This document shows positions 13,793 to 20,730 of a stretch of DNA of 20,730 nucleotides, one piece after another; the first letter of the stretch is position 1; each line of letters begins with the position of its first letter. The notes under the pieces were generated by a model. The model made no database searches. It had not been told where the DNA came from and saw only the letters and a program-made list of their open reading frames with translations. Where the stretch lies: assembly GCA_046590855.1 (NCBI GenBank), contig JBKJTJ010000102.1:1-20730 (forward strand), given 5' to 3'. Origin of the DNA: JACMOY01 sp046590855 (GTDB lineage: Bacteria > Actinomycetota > Actinomycetes > Actinomycetales > Angustibacteraceae). The position numbers and the translations under genes were made by a program.

Positions 13793-15796
13793 CTACCAGA
13801 TGCGCACGCGCTGGTCAGGGGCCAGCCAGAGCCCGTCACCCTCGCGCACACCGAACGCCTCGTAGAACGCGTCGACGTTGCGCACCACGTTGGCGCGGAA
13901 CTCGGCGGGCGAGTGCGGGTCGATCGTCAGCAGCCGCAGCGCCTCGGCGTCGCGGGCCTTCAGCCGCCAGCACTGGGCCCACCCGGCGAAGAAGCGCTGG
14001 GGCCCGGTCAGGCCGTCGATCACCGGCGGCTCGACCCCGTCGGTGGCGATCAGGTAGGCCTCGAGGGCGATCGTGACGCCGCCGAGGTCGCCGATGTTCT
14101 CGCCCACGGTGAGCTCGCCGTTGACGTGGTGACCGGGAAGCTCGCGCGGCTCGAAGGCCGAGTACTGCGCGATCAGCGCGCGGGCCCGCTCGTCGAAGCG
14201 GTCGCGGTCCTCCTGGGTCCACCACTGCACGAGGTTGCCGTCCCCGTCGTACTTCGAGCCCTGGTCGTCGAACCCGTGGCCGATCTCGTGCCCGATCACG
14301 GCGCCGATACCGCCGTAGTTCGCGGCGTCGTCGGCCGCGACGTCGAAGAACGGCGGCTGCAGGATCGCCGCGGGGAACACGATCTCGTTCAGGCCGGGGT
14401 TGAAGTACGCGTTGACCGTCTGGGGGGTCATGAACCACTCGCCCCGGTCGACCGGCGACCCGAGCTTGGCCAGGTCGCGCTCGTGCTCGAACACCGCAGC
14501 CGCACGGACGTTGCCGACCAGGTCGTCGGCCGAGATGGTCAGCGAGGAGTAGTCCCGCCAGGTGTCGGGGTAGCCGATCTTGGGTGTGAACTTGGCCAGC
14601 TTCTCGGCCGCCCGCGCCTTGGTCTCGGGCCCCATCCAGTCGAGGGCGGCGATCCGCCTGCCGTACGCCTCGACGACGTTGGCCACCAGCTCGACCATCC
14701 GGGCCTTGGCCGCCGGCGGGAAGTGCCGCTCGACGTAGAGCTGCCCGGCCGCCTCGCCCAGCACCGCCTCGACGAGCGAGACCCCGCGCTTCCAGCGCTC
14801 GCGCGGCTGCGGCGTCCCGGACAGGGTGCGGCCGTAGAAGTCGAAGCTCTCGTCGACGAGCGGCTTCGACAGGTAGGCGGCGGTGTCGTGGACCAGGTGC
14901 CAGGCCAGCCAGTCGCGCCAGTCGGCGACGTCGACCTCGTGCAGGGCCGCCGCCAGCCCGGTCAGGTAGTCGGGCTCGCGCACCACGACCTCGTCGAGGG
15001 TGGACTCGGGAGCCTGCAGGCCCGCCAGCCACGCCGACCACGGTAGGCCGGGCGCGAGCCGCTCCAGGCCCGTGCGGTCGACCTTCGTGTACGTCGCCTC
15101 GGCGTCACGGGTGCGCACGTTGTCCCAGTGCGAAGCCGCCAGCCGCGTCTCGAGCGCCATCACCCGCTCGGCCGCCGACCGGGCCGCGGTCTCGTCCTGC
15201 GCCCAGCCAGTCAGCCGCAGCATGGCCGCGACGTGCGCGACGTACGACGTCCGCAGCGACTCGTGCGTCTCCTCGCGGTAGTACGACTCGTTCGGCAGAC
15301 CGAGCCCGGACTGCTCGAGGTAGGGCACGTACCGCGTCGAGTCGCGGTCGTCGGTGTTGACGAACAGCGCGATCGCACCGCCAGAACCCCTGCGCTGCAA
15401 CGCTCCCATCGTGCGCAATAGCTCGTCGAGGTCGGTCACGGCACGCACCGCGTCCAGGTCGGCGCCCAGCGGTGTGACGCCGAGCTCGTCGGCGCGAGCC
15501 TCGTCGACGAAGCTGGTGAACAGGTCACCGACCTTGCGCGCGGTGCTGCCGGGGGCGCCGTCACCGGCGGCGGCCTCCTCGATGATCTGCCGCAGGTGGG
15601 TCTCGGCCGCCTCGGCGAGGACGACGAACGTGCCGTACCTCGCGCGGTCCTGCGGGATCTGGGTGCGCTCGAGCCAGCCGCCGTTGACGTGCCCGAACAG
15701 GTCGTCGACGGCGCGAACGGCGGGGTCGATGTCCTCGACGCTGATGCCGGAGGTCAGGGCCGTCGACGACGGGGTCGCCTGGGTGGGGGTCTGCAT
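13793..15796 (-). CDS. M13 family zinc metallopeptidase (neprilysin/PepO/Zmp1-like)
   Basis: A 667-residue metallopeptidase. The zinc motif HEIGH is at 503-507 and the third-ligand motif GENIGDLGG at 565-573 (E566, D570). The substrate-binding NAYF lies at 462-465, and the protein ends in the W-terminated VRIW typical of M13. There is no signal peptide or membrane anchor, so it is predicted to be cytosolic or to leave by a non-classical route, as proposed for mycobacterial Zmp1. Family members cut short peptides of less than about 40 residues. The ATG at 15796 is preceded by TAGTGT with a seven-base gap (leaderless pattern). A GTG at 15805 would add three residues. It is divergent from the OmpR-type regulator across 59 bp. 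Confidence 0.95.
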   Translation of the reverse strand: MQTPTQATPSSTALTSGISVEDIDPAVRAVDDLFGHVNGGWLERTQIPQDRARYGTFVVLAEAAETHLRQIIEEAAAGDGAPGSTARKVGDLFTSFVDEARADELGVTPLGADLDAVRAVTDLDELLRTMGALQRRGSGGAIALFVNTDDRDSTRYVPYLEQSGLGLPNESYYREETHESLRTSYVAHVAAMLRLTGWAQDETAARSAAERVMALETRLAASHWDNVRTRDAEATYTKVDRTGLERLAPGLPWSAWLAGLQAPESTLDEVVVREPDYLTGLAAALHEVDVADWRDWLAWHLVHDTAAYLSKPLVDESFDFYGRTLSGTPQPRERWKRGVSLVEAVLGEAAGQLYVERHFPPAAKARMVELVANVVEAYGRRIAALDWMGPETKARAAEKLAKFTPKIGYPDTWRDYSSLTISADDLVGNVRAAAVFEHERDLAKLGSPVDRGEWFMTPQTVNAYFNPGLNEIVFPAAILQPPFFDVAADDAANYGGIGAVIGHEIGHGFDDQGSKYDGDGNLVQWWTQEDRDRFDERARALIAQYSAFEPRELPGHHVNGELTVGENIGDLGGVTIALEAYLIATDGVEPPVIDGLTGPQRFFAGWAQCWRLKARDAEALRLLTIDPHSPAEFRANVVRNVDAFYEAFGVREGDGLWLAPDQRVRIW

Positions 15797-15803
15797 CCTT
15801 CGC

Positions 15804-15809
15804 ACACTA
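15804..15809 (-). promoter_or_regulatory. Candidate -10 box for M13 peptidase
   Basis: TAGTGT ends eight bases before the ATG at 15796. If used, the mRNA is leaderless or nearly so, and the GTG at 15805 would lie upstream of the transcript. The -35 position (GCGAGC) is poor. Confidence 0.4.
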
Positions 15810-15843
15810 TCCGGCGACCGGTCCCAGCTCGCGGCGTGCGACG

Positions 15844-15849
15844 TACAGT
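15844..15849 (+). promoter_or_regulatory. Candidate -10 box for leaderless OmpR-type regulator
   Basis: TACAGT is followed by exactly six bases and then ATG, so transcription would begin on the start codon. The gene has no Shine-Dalgarno sequence. The -35 region (GTCCCA at 15821-15826) is weak, which suggests an activator or an alternative sigma factor. Confidence 0.45.
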
Positions 15850-15855
15850 CGCGTC

Positions 15856-16626
15856 ATGAACCACCCCAGCGGGGCAGGTGACGGCAACGGACCGCGTCGC
15901 GTCCTCGTCGTCGAGGACGAGCCGACGATCGCCCACGCGGTCGCCAGCCGCCTGCGCGCCGAGGGGTACGTCGTCGACCTGGCCGGCGACGGGCCGAGCG
16001 CCGTGGCCAAGGCCCTGGGCGAGGAGGAGCGACCCGACCTGATCGTGCTGGACGTGATGCTCCCCGGGTTCGACGGGCTGGAGGTGTGCCGGCGCGTGCA
16101 GGCCACCCACCCGGTGCCGGTGCTGATGCTCACCGCGCGCGACGACGAGACCGACCTGCTCGTCGGGCTCGGCGTCGGGGCGGACGACTACATGAGCAAG
16201 CCCTTCTCCATGCGCGAGCTCGTCGCACGGGTCAACGCCCTGCTGCGTCGGGTCGAGCGGGCCCGACAGCTCGCTGTCGCCGACCCCGCACCGGCGCCGA
16301 TCTCGCTCGGGCCGGTGCTCGTCGACCGGGCCGAGCGCCGGGTGCGCCGCGGTCCGCACGAGGTGCACCTCACCCCGACGGAGTTCGACCTGCTGGTGCG
16401 CCTGGCGTCCAGCCCCCGCACGGTGCTCACCCGCGAGACGCTGCTCGCCGACGTCTGGGACTGGGCCGACGCCTCGGGCACCCGCACCGTCGACAGCCAC
16501 GTGAAAGCGTTGCGGCGCAAGCTCGGCCCGGGTCTGATCCGCACCGTGCACGGTGTCGGCTACTCCGCCGAGCCGACGCCGGGCGCCGACGGCAGCGAGC
16601 CCGGCGACCCCGGGGAGGACGAGTGA
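15856..16626 (+). CDS. OmpR/PhoB-family response regulator
   Basis: A 256-residue two-domain regulator. The receiver (about 14-130) has E20-D21 in VLVVEDEPT, phospho-acceptor D66 in LIVLDVMLPGFDG, T93 in MLTARDDETD, and K115 in YMSKPFSMREL. The winged-helix DNA-binding domain (about 147-243) has LTPTEFDLLVRLA, ETLLADVWDW and RTVDSHVKALRRKLG, then IRTVHGVGY. A short acidic tail follows. Its stop overlaps the kinase start as GTGA, giving a classic cotranscribed pair. It probably controls its own operon and possibly the divergent peptidase. It resembles many MtrA/PrrA/CseB-type regulators, and I cannot assign a specific orthologue. Confidence 0.95.
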   Translation: MNHPSGAGDGNGPRRVLVVEDEPTIAHAVASRLRAEGYVVDLAGDGPSAVAKALGEEERPDLIVLDVMLPGFDGLEVCRRVQATHPVPVLMLTARDDETDLLVGLGVGADDYMSKPFSMRELVARVNALLRRVERARQLAVADPAPAPISLGPVLVDRAERRVRRGPHEVHLTPTEFDLLVRLASSPRTVLTRETLLADVWDWADASGTRTVDSHVKALRRKLGPGLIRTVHGVGYSAEPTPGADGSEPGDPGEDE

Positions 16627-17678
16627 ACCCCCCGGCGACCACCGTGGCGAGGGCCGCCGACGCCGCGCGCAGCCCGCGGGTGCGCGACCTGCGTCCGCTC
16701 GACCCGCTGCACAGCCTGAAGACCAAGCTCGGCGTCCTCGTCGGTGCTACCTGCACCGTGTCGTCGCTGATCGTCTGGGCCGGCCTGCACAACGAGCTCG
16801 GCCCGCGCTACACGCTGCCGCTCGCGATCCTCGTCGCGCTGGCGCTGACCCAGGTGCTGGCGCGCGGCATGACCTCGCCGCTGCGCGAGATGACCGCTGC
16901 GGCGCAGGCGATGGCGCGCGGGGACTACAGCCGCCGGGTGCGCAGCAGCAGCAGCGACGAGGTCGGTGAGCTCGCGCACGCCTTCAACCGGATGGCCGAG
17001 GACCTCGGGGACGTCGATCGGCAGCGCAAGGAGCTGGTGGCGAACGTCAGCCACGAGCTGCGCACGCCCGTCTCTGCCCTGCGCGCCGTCCTGGAGAACC
17101 TCGTCGACGGCGTCACCGCCCCGGACGACGCCACCCTGCGCGCCGCGCTCAGCCAGACCGAGCGGCTCGGCGACCTCGTGACCCAGCTGCTCGACCTGTC
17201 CCGCATCGAGGCCGGTGCGACCGACCTGCGCCTCTCACCGGTGCTGCTGGACGACTTCCTGCACGGGTGCGTGGACGAAGCGACGCTGGCCGGCCTGCCG
17301 GTGACGTACGCCGTCCAGGTCGACCCGCCGCACCTGCACGTGGACGCTGACCGCGCGCGCCTGCACCAGGTGGTCGCCAACCTGCTCGACAACGCCGCGC
17401 GGCACTCGCCCGCCGGGGGGACGGTGAGCGTGCGCGCCGGCGAGCAGCACGGGCAGGTGGTCCTCGACGTCATCGACGAGGGACCCGGCATCGACCCCGC
17501 CGAGCGCGAGCGCGTCTTCGACCGGTTCCACCGGGGCGGGGCGTCCGGCGCGGACGGCGGCACCGGCCTCGGCCTCGCGATCGCGCGTTGGGTGGTCGAC
17601 CTGCACGGCGGCTCGATCCGCGTCGCCGAGTCCGACTCCGGCTGCGACATCCGGGTGCTGCTGCCGATGGCCCGGTGA
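16623..17678 (+). CDS. Two-component sensor histidine kinase
   Basis: 351 residues. After a 30-residue cytoplasmic start there are two hydrophobic segments (about 35-55 and 63-81) with only a few residues between them, so there is almost no extracellular sensor domain. A HAMP linker follows (about 80-132), then the H box with H144 in NVSHELRTPVSALR. The HATPase_c domain has N box NLLDNAARHS, and G boxes DEGPGID and GGTGLGLAIA. The GTG at 16623 overlaps the regulator's stop as GTGA. The tiny loop between membrane helices resembles intramembrane-sensing kinases, which often sense through a partner ABC transporter. The next two genes encode one, but the link is an inference. Confidence 0.94.
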   Translation: MNPPATTVARAADAARSPRVRDLRPLDPLHSLKTKLGVLVGATCTVSSLIVWAGLHNELGPRYTLPLAILVALALTQVLARGMTSPLREMTAAAQAMARGDYSRRVRSSSSDEVGELAHAFNRMAEDLGDVDRQRKELVANVSHELRTPVSALRAVLENLVDGVTAPDDATLRAALSQTERLGDLVTQLLDLSRIEAGATDLRLSPVLLDDFLHGCVDEATLAGLPVTYAVQVDPPHLHVDADRARLHQVVANLLDNAARHSPAGGTVSVRAGEQHGQVVLDVIDEGPGIDPAERERVFDRFHRGGASGADGGTGLGLAIARWVVDLHGGSIRVAESDSGCDIRVLLPMAR

Positions 17679-17685
17679 CCCGGCC

Positions 17686-18609
17686 GTGCCGCCGGACGCC
17701 GCGACGGCCGGGCCGCCGGCGCCCGGCCGGATCGAGATCCGCGGGCTGACCAAGCGCTTCGGCGGCGTCTGCGCCGTCGACCACCTGGACGTCTCGGTCA
17801 CGCCGGGGCGGGTGACGGCGTTCCTCGGGCCCAACGGCGCCGGCAAGACCACCACGCTGCGGATGCTGCTGGGTCTGGTGCAGCCAACCAGCGGCACCGC
17901 CACCGTCGACGGCGTTCCGTACGCGCAGCTCCCACACCCGCTGCGCCGGGTCGGCGCGCTGCTCGAGGCGAGCGACCTGCACCCGGCCCGCAGCGGCCGC
18001 GACCAGCTGCGGGTGCAGGCGCGGGCCGCGGGGATCGACGCGCACCGGGTCGACGAGGTGCTCGCCCAGGTGGGCCTGACCGCCGACGCCGGGCGCCGCG
18101 CGGGCCAGTACTCGCTCGGGATGCGCCAGCGGCTGGGCCTGGCGGCGGCACTGCTCGGCGACCCCGGCGTCCTGGTGCTCGACGAGCCGGCCAACGGCCT
18201 GGACCCCGAGGGCATCCGGTGGCTGCGCGAGCTGCTGCGCCACTACGCCCAGCAGGGCAGGACGGTGCTGGTGTCGACCCACCTGCTGGCCGAGGTGCAG
18301 CAGATCGTCGACGACGTGGTGGTGATCGCGCGCGGGCGGCTGCTGTACGCCGGGACGCTGGCCGGCCTGGAGGCAGGCGCCGCACCCGGCGTGCGGGTGG
18401 ACTCCCCCGACCGGCCCGCGCTGCTCGCGGCGCTGCGGGCTGCGCACCTGCACCCGCGCGAGGGCGCCGACGGCGTCCAGGTCGACGACGTCACGCCCGC
18501 CCGCGTCGGCGCGCTGGCGTTCGCCGCCGGAGTCGAGCTGCACGAGCTGGTCGCCACCGGCGACAGCCTCGAGGACGTCTTCCTGCGCCTGGTCGCGGAC
18601 GCGGCGTGA
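17686..18609 (+). CDS. ABC transporter ATP-binding protein
   Basis: 307 residues. Walker A GPNGAGKT is at 48-55, signature SLGMRQRL at about 143-150 (a SLGMR form common in drug and antibiotic exporters), Walker B VLVLDEP at 162-168, and the switch histidine H199 in STHL. The sequence then runs into a C-terminal extension of about 80 residues (DrrA/CcmA/BcrA type). The GTG at 17686 begins seven bases after the kinase stop, with a weak ribosome site, and the first 14 residues are Pro/Ala-rich. It is coupled to the permease by a GTGA overlap. The family is export-type (ABC-2), suggesting antimicrobial or lipid export. The substrate is unknown. Confidence 0.93.
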   Translation: MPPDAATAGPPAPGRIEIRGLTKRFGGVCAVDHLDVSVTPGRVTAFLGPNGAGKTTTLRMLLGLVQPTSGTATVDGVPYAQLPHPLRRVGALLEASDLHPARSGRDQLRVQARAAGIDAHRVDEVLAQVGLTADAGRRAGQYSLGMRQRLGLAAALLGDPGVLVLDEPANGLDPEGIRWLRELLRHYAQQGRTVLVSTHLLAEVQQIVDDVVVIARGRLLYAGTLAGLEAGAAPGVRVDSPDRPALLAALRAAHLHPREGADGVQVDDVTPARVGALAFAAGVELHELVATGDSLEDVFLRLVADAA

Positions 18610-19409
18610 GCCCCGCCCTGCGAGCCGAGCTGCTCAAGCTCACCACCACCCGCACCTGGTGGGCGCTGGCGCTGGTGATGACGGTGTACGTCGCGCTGAT
18701 CGCGGTGTTCCTCACGTTCGCCGACGCCGCGGCCCGGCCCAGCACGCTCGGGCGGCCGGCCCCGGACCTCGACCTGCCCGCCACCGTCGCCGCGCTGTAC
18801 GCGATCGGGGTGGCCGTCGCCTACGTCTTCCCGGCCCTGCTGGGCGTGCTGGTCATCACCACCGAGTACCGCTACCGGACGATCACGCCGACCTTCCTCG
18901 CGCAGCCGCACCGCTGGCCGGTGCTGCTGGCCAAGCTCGCCGTCGCCACCGCCACCGGGGCGCTGTACGGGATCGCGGCGCTCGCGCTGACGGTCCCGGC
19001 CGTCGCCGGGGTGCTCACGGCGACCGGTCACCCGACCTGGCTGGGTGACCCCGGCGTCCTGGCCACGCTGGCGCGCTCGGTGCTGGCACTCGCCCTCTGG
19101 GCGGCCGTCGGCGTCGGGGTCGGGATGCTGGTCCGCCACCAGGTGGCGGCGATCGTGGTCGTCGTGGCCACCTCCCAGATCGTCGAACCCCTGCTGCGGG
19201 TGGGCCTGGCCGCCTGGTCGGTCACCCGGGGGGTGTCGCGCTACCTGCCCGGCTCGGCGGCTGACGCGCTGACCGGAGCGTCGATCTACACCTCCTCCGG
19301 CGGAGCCCCGCTCGTCGCCGCCTGGGCGGGTGCCCTGGTGCTCGTCGGCTACGCCCTCGCTCTGGCGGGGGCAGGTGCCTGGATCACGGCGCGACGTGAC
19401 GTGGCCTGA
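18606..19409 (+). CDS. ABC-2 type permease
   Basis: A 267-residue membrane protein with six predicted helices (about 17-38, 60-86, 108-137, 152-175, 178-200, 236-260). It has the ABC-2 style loop TTEYRYRTITPTFL after helix 2, matching the TGEYR-GTI pattern of these permeases. The GTG at 18606 overlaps the ATPase stop as GTGA, so the pair is one half-transporter that would dimerise. It lacks the large extracellular domain of BceB-type permeases, so it resembles the BcrB/DrrB class more closely. Last gene of the regulator-kinase-ATPase-permease operon. No clear terminator is seen after it. Confidence 0.9.
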   Translation: MSPALRAELLKLTTTRTWWALALVMTVYVALIAVFLTFADAAARPSTLGRPAPDLDLPATVAALYAIGVAVAYVFPALLGVLVITTEYRYRTITPTFLAQPHRWPVLLAKLAVATATGALYGIAALALTVPAVAGVLTATGHPTWLGDPGVLATLARSVLALALWAAVGVGVGMLVRHQVAAIVVVVATSQIVEPLLRVGLAAWSVTRGVSRYLPGSAADALTGASIYTSSGGAPLVAAWAGALVLVGYALALAGAGAWITARRDVA

Positions 19410-19444
19410 GCCCCCGGCTCTCGGCGGCGGGTGCGGCGAAGGGA

Positions 19445-19450
19445 TAACCT
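19445..19450 (+). promoter_or_regulatory. Candidate -10 box upstream of kgd
   Basis: TAACCT, within GATAACCT, lies in the gap between the permease and kgd and would give a leader of about 70 nt. The -35 position is GC-only. Just before the GTG at 19526, GAGG (19511-19514) can pair with CCTC (19521-19524), which could mask the ribosome site. Confidence 0.3.
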
Positions 19451-19525
19451 GAGGGCGCAGTCGGCCACCGAGGACCGACGTCGGCGCCTGGTCCGCGCCA
19501 TGAGACGGAAGAGGCGATCACCTCC

Positions 19526-20730
19526 GTGTCGCAGGAGTCCAGCCACGGCGGCTCACCCCGCAGTGCCCACCCCGCAGCCGACCCGATGGCCGCCTTCGGG
19601 CCGAACGAGTGGCTATCGACGAGCTGTACCAGCAGTACCAGCGGGATCGGTCGACGGTGGACCGCGCCTGGTGGGACTTCTTCGCCGACTACCAACCCGG
19701 CTCGTCGAGTCTGGAGGCCCCGGACGCCGCTCGCGAGACCAGCAACGGTTCAGGCGTGAAGACCGCGCCCAGCACGACGCAGGGCGAGTCGACCCCGGCG
19801 ACGGGGTCGGCCGGCGCGGGGTCGTCGACGGGTGCCGAGGCCGCCGCAGCCGACGGCGCGCGGATCGCCGCCGAGCCGGTGCCGCGCACCGCCCCCGTCG
19901 ACGCGGCGCCCGCCCGTCCCCCGGCACCGGCCGGGGCGTCGTCCAGCGGGGAGTCGACCGTGACGCCACTGCGCGGCGCCTCGGCGCGCGTGGTCACGAA
20001 CATGGAGTCCAGCCTCGGCGTGCCGACGGCCACCAGCGTGCGGGCGATCCCGGCCAAGCTCCTGATCGACAACCGGATCGTGGTCAACAGCCACCTGTCG
20101 CGAAGCCGCGGCGGCAAGGTCTCGTTCACCCACCTGATCGGCTTCGCGGTCGTGCGGGCCCTGGCGTCCATGCCCGAGATGAACCAGGCCTACGGCGAGC
20201 GCGACGGCAAGCCGGTGCTGCTGCGCCCCGCTCACGTCAACCTGGGTCTGGCCATCGACCTGGCCAAGGCCGACGGCAGCCGCCAGCTGCTGGTGCCCAG
20301 CATCAAGCGCGCCGAGACGATGGACTTCGCGCAGTTCTGGACCGCTTACGAGGACGTCGTGCGCCGGGCCCGCGGCGGCAAGCTGGGGGCCGACGACTTC
20401 GCCGGCACCACGATCAGCCTCACCAACCCCGGCACGATCGGCACCAACCACTCCGTGCCGCGCCTGATGGCCGGCCAGGGCACGATCGTCGGCGTCGGCG
20501 CGCTCGAGTACCCCGCCGAGTGGCAGGGCGCGAGCGAGGAGACGCTGAACCGCAGCGCCATCAGCAAGATCATCACCCTCACCTCGACGTACGACCACCG
20601 GGTGATCCAGGGCGCGCAGTCCGGTGACTTCCTGCGCCGGATCCACCAGCTGCTGCTCGGCGAGGACGGCTTCTACGACGAGGTCTTCGGCTCGCTGCGG
20701 ATCCCGTACGAGCCGATCCGCTGGGTGCAG
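19526..20730 (+). CDS. kgd: Multifunctional 2-oxoglutarate decarboxylase/dehydrogenase, N-terminal part, with apparent frameshift (runs off right edge)
   Basis: This is the N-terminal part of the actinobacterial Kgd/OdhA/SucA fusion: an E2-like succinyltransferase domain ahead of the thiamine E1 part, which lies outside the window. Frame A starts at GTG 19526 (GGAAGAGG about 11 bases upstream) and reads MSQESS...AAFGPNEWL, matching the family start. The rest of the family sequence (DELYQQYQRDRSTVDRAWWDFFADY) is in another frame from 19615 to the edge, open for 372 codons. An Ala/Ser/Pro-rich linker (about 19690-19960) leads to the E2 domain (TPLRGASARVVTNMESSLGVP onward), with the catalytic-type TYDHRVIQG at 20590-20616. 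No lipoyl domain is seen. The break near 19613-19615 looks like one missing base (EWL then IDEL). A start at GTG 19609 would avoid the break but lacks a ribosome site and loses conserved residues. Confidence 0.9.
19607..19617 (+). other. Site of apparent one-base deletion in kgd
   Basis: GAG TGG CTA TCG is read in the upstream frame, while ATC GAC GAG CTG beginning at 19615 is the downstream frame. One extra base after CT (CTN ATC) would join them as EWLIDELYQQY, the family pattern. CTA is a rare leucine codon in this GC-rich DNA, as expected if it was created by a lost base. No slippery heptamer is visible. Confidence 0.75.

Noticed and set aside
15798..15805. GTG at 15805 as start of the M13 peptidase
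   Set aside because: It would lie at the end of, or upstream of, the likely transcript given the TAGTGT box. ATG 15796 is at the expected distance. The difference is only three residues, so confidence is moderate.
19511..19525. ATCACCTCC before the kgd GTG, identical to the 16S rRNA 3' tail
   Set aside because: It has the anti-Shine-Dalgarno sense, so it cannot recruit the ribosome. Most likely chance, though it may pair with GAGG at 19511.
19431..20627. 398-codon plus-strand frame over the kgd region
   Set aside because: It is extremely Arg-rich with no family match. The conserved Kgd sequence is read in the other frame throughout.
1..20730. Search for mobile elements, phage genes, toxin-antitoxin pairs, defence or secondary-metabolite systems
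   Set aside because: No transposase, integrase, attachment-site duplication at the tRNA, toxin fold or biosynthetic gene was recognised. Base composition is even across the window.

Overview
The window is chromosomal DNA from a high-GC member of the Actinomycetota. The third codon position is almost always G or C, GTG starts are common, and neighbouring genes repeatedly overlap as GTGA, TGATG or TAGTG. The gene order also fits. argS-lysA-hom-thrC-thrB-rho matches the mycobacterial block I know as Rv1292-Rv1297. guaB1 followed by two DUF21/CBS membrane proteins matches Rv1843c-Rv1841c. A 2-oxoglutarate decarboxylase/dehydrogenase with a fused E2-like N-terminus (Kgd/OdhA type) is typical of the phylum. 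I cannot name the genus.

Layout. Minus strand, read right to left. From 15796 to 12309 are an M13 metallopeptidase and guaB1, followed (12248-9827) by a candidate 20-codon leader ORF and two coupled DUF21/CBS proteins. tRNA-Arg(CCG) at 9789-9718 is followed by a 113-bp inverted-repeat region, then a small stand-alone receiver (9528-9091). Next come argS, lysA, hom, thrC and thrB (9049-2465), covering aspartate-family biosynthesis plus arginyl-tRNA synthetase. After a 280-bp leader comes rho (2184-235), with a palindromic terminator-like sequence. The start of another response regulator (113-1) runs off the left edge. Plus strand: an OmpR-type regulator, its histidine kinase, an ABC ATPase and an ABC-2 permease form one tight operon (15856-19409). 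The start of kgd/odhA (19526 to the right edge) follows and carries an apparent one-base frameshift near 19613-19615.

How the genes work together. LysA makes lysine from meso-diaminopimelate. Hom, ThrC and ThrB take aspartate semialdehyde to homoserine and threonine. GuaB1 probably returns GMP to IMP, and Kgd works at the 2-oxoglutarate node. Rho is the general termination factor, with a long actinobacterial disordered RNA-binding insert. The two-component/ABC operon looks like a sensor-controlled export or detoxification module, but its ligand cannot be read from the sequence.

This is mostly core genome, and I see no mobile element, CRISPR array, phage, defence island or clearly new multi-gene system. 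The points worth a second look are the kgd frameshift, a run of starts that look leaderless (a TANNNT box 6-7 nt before the start codon in five genes), a possible leaderless 20-codon ORF coupled to a CBS protein, the inverted repeat behind the tRNA, and the repeat-built Rho insert with its structured leader.
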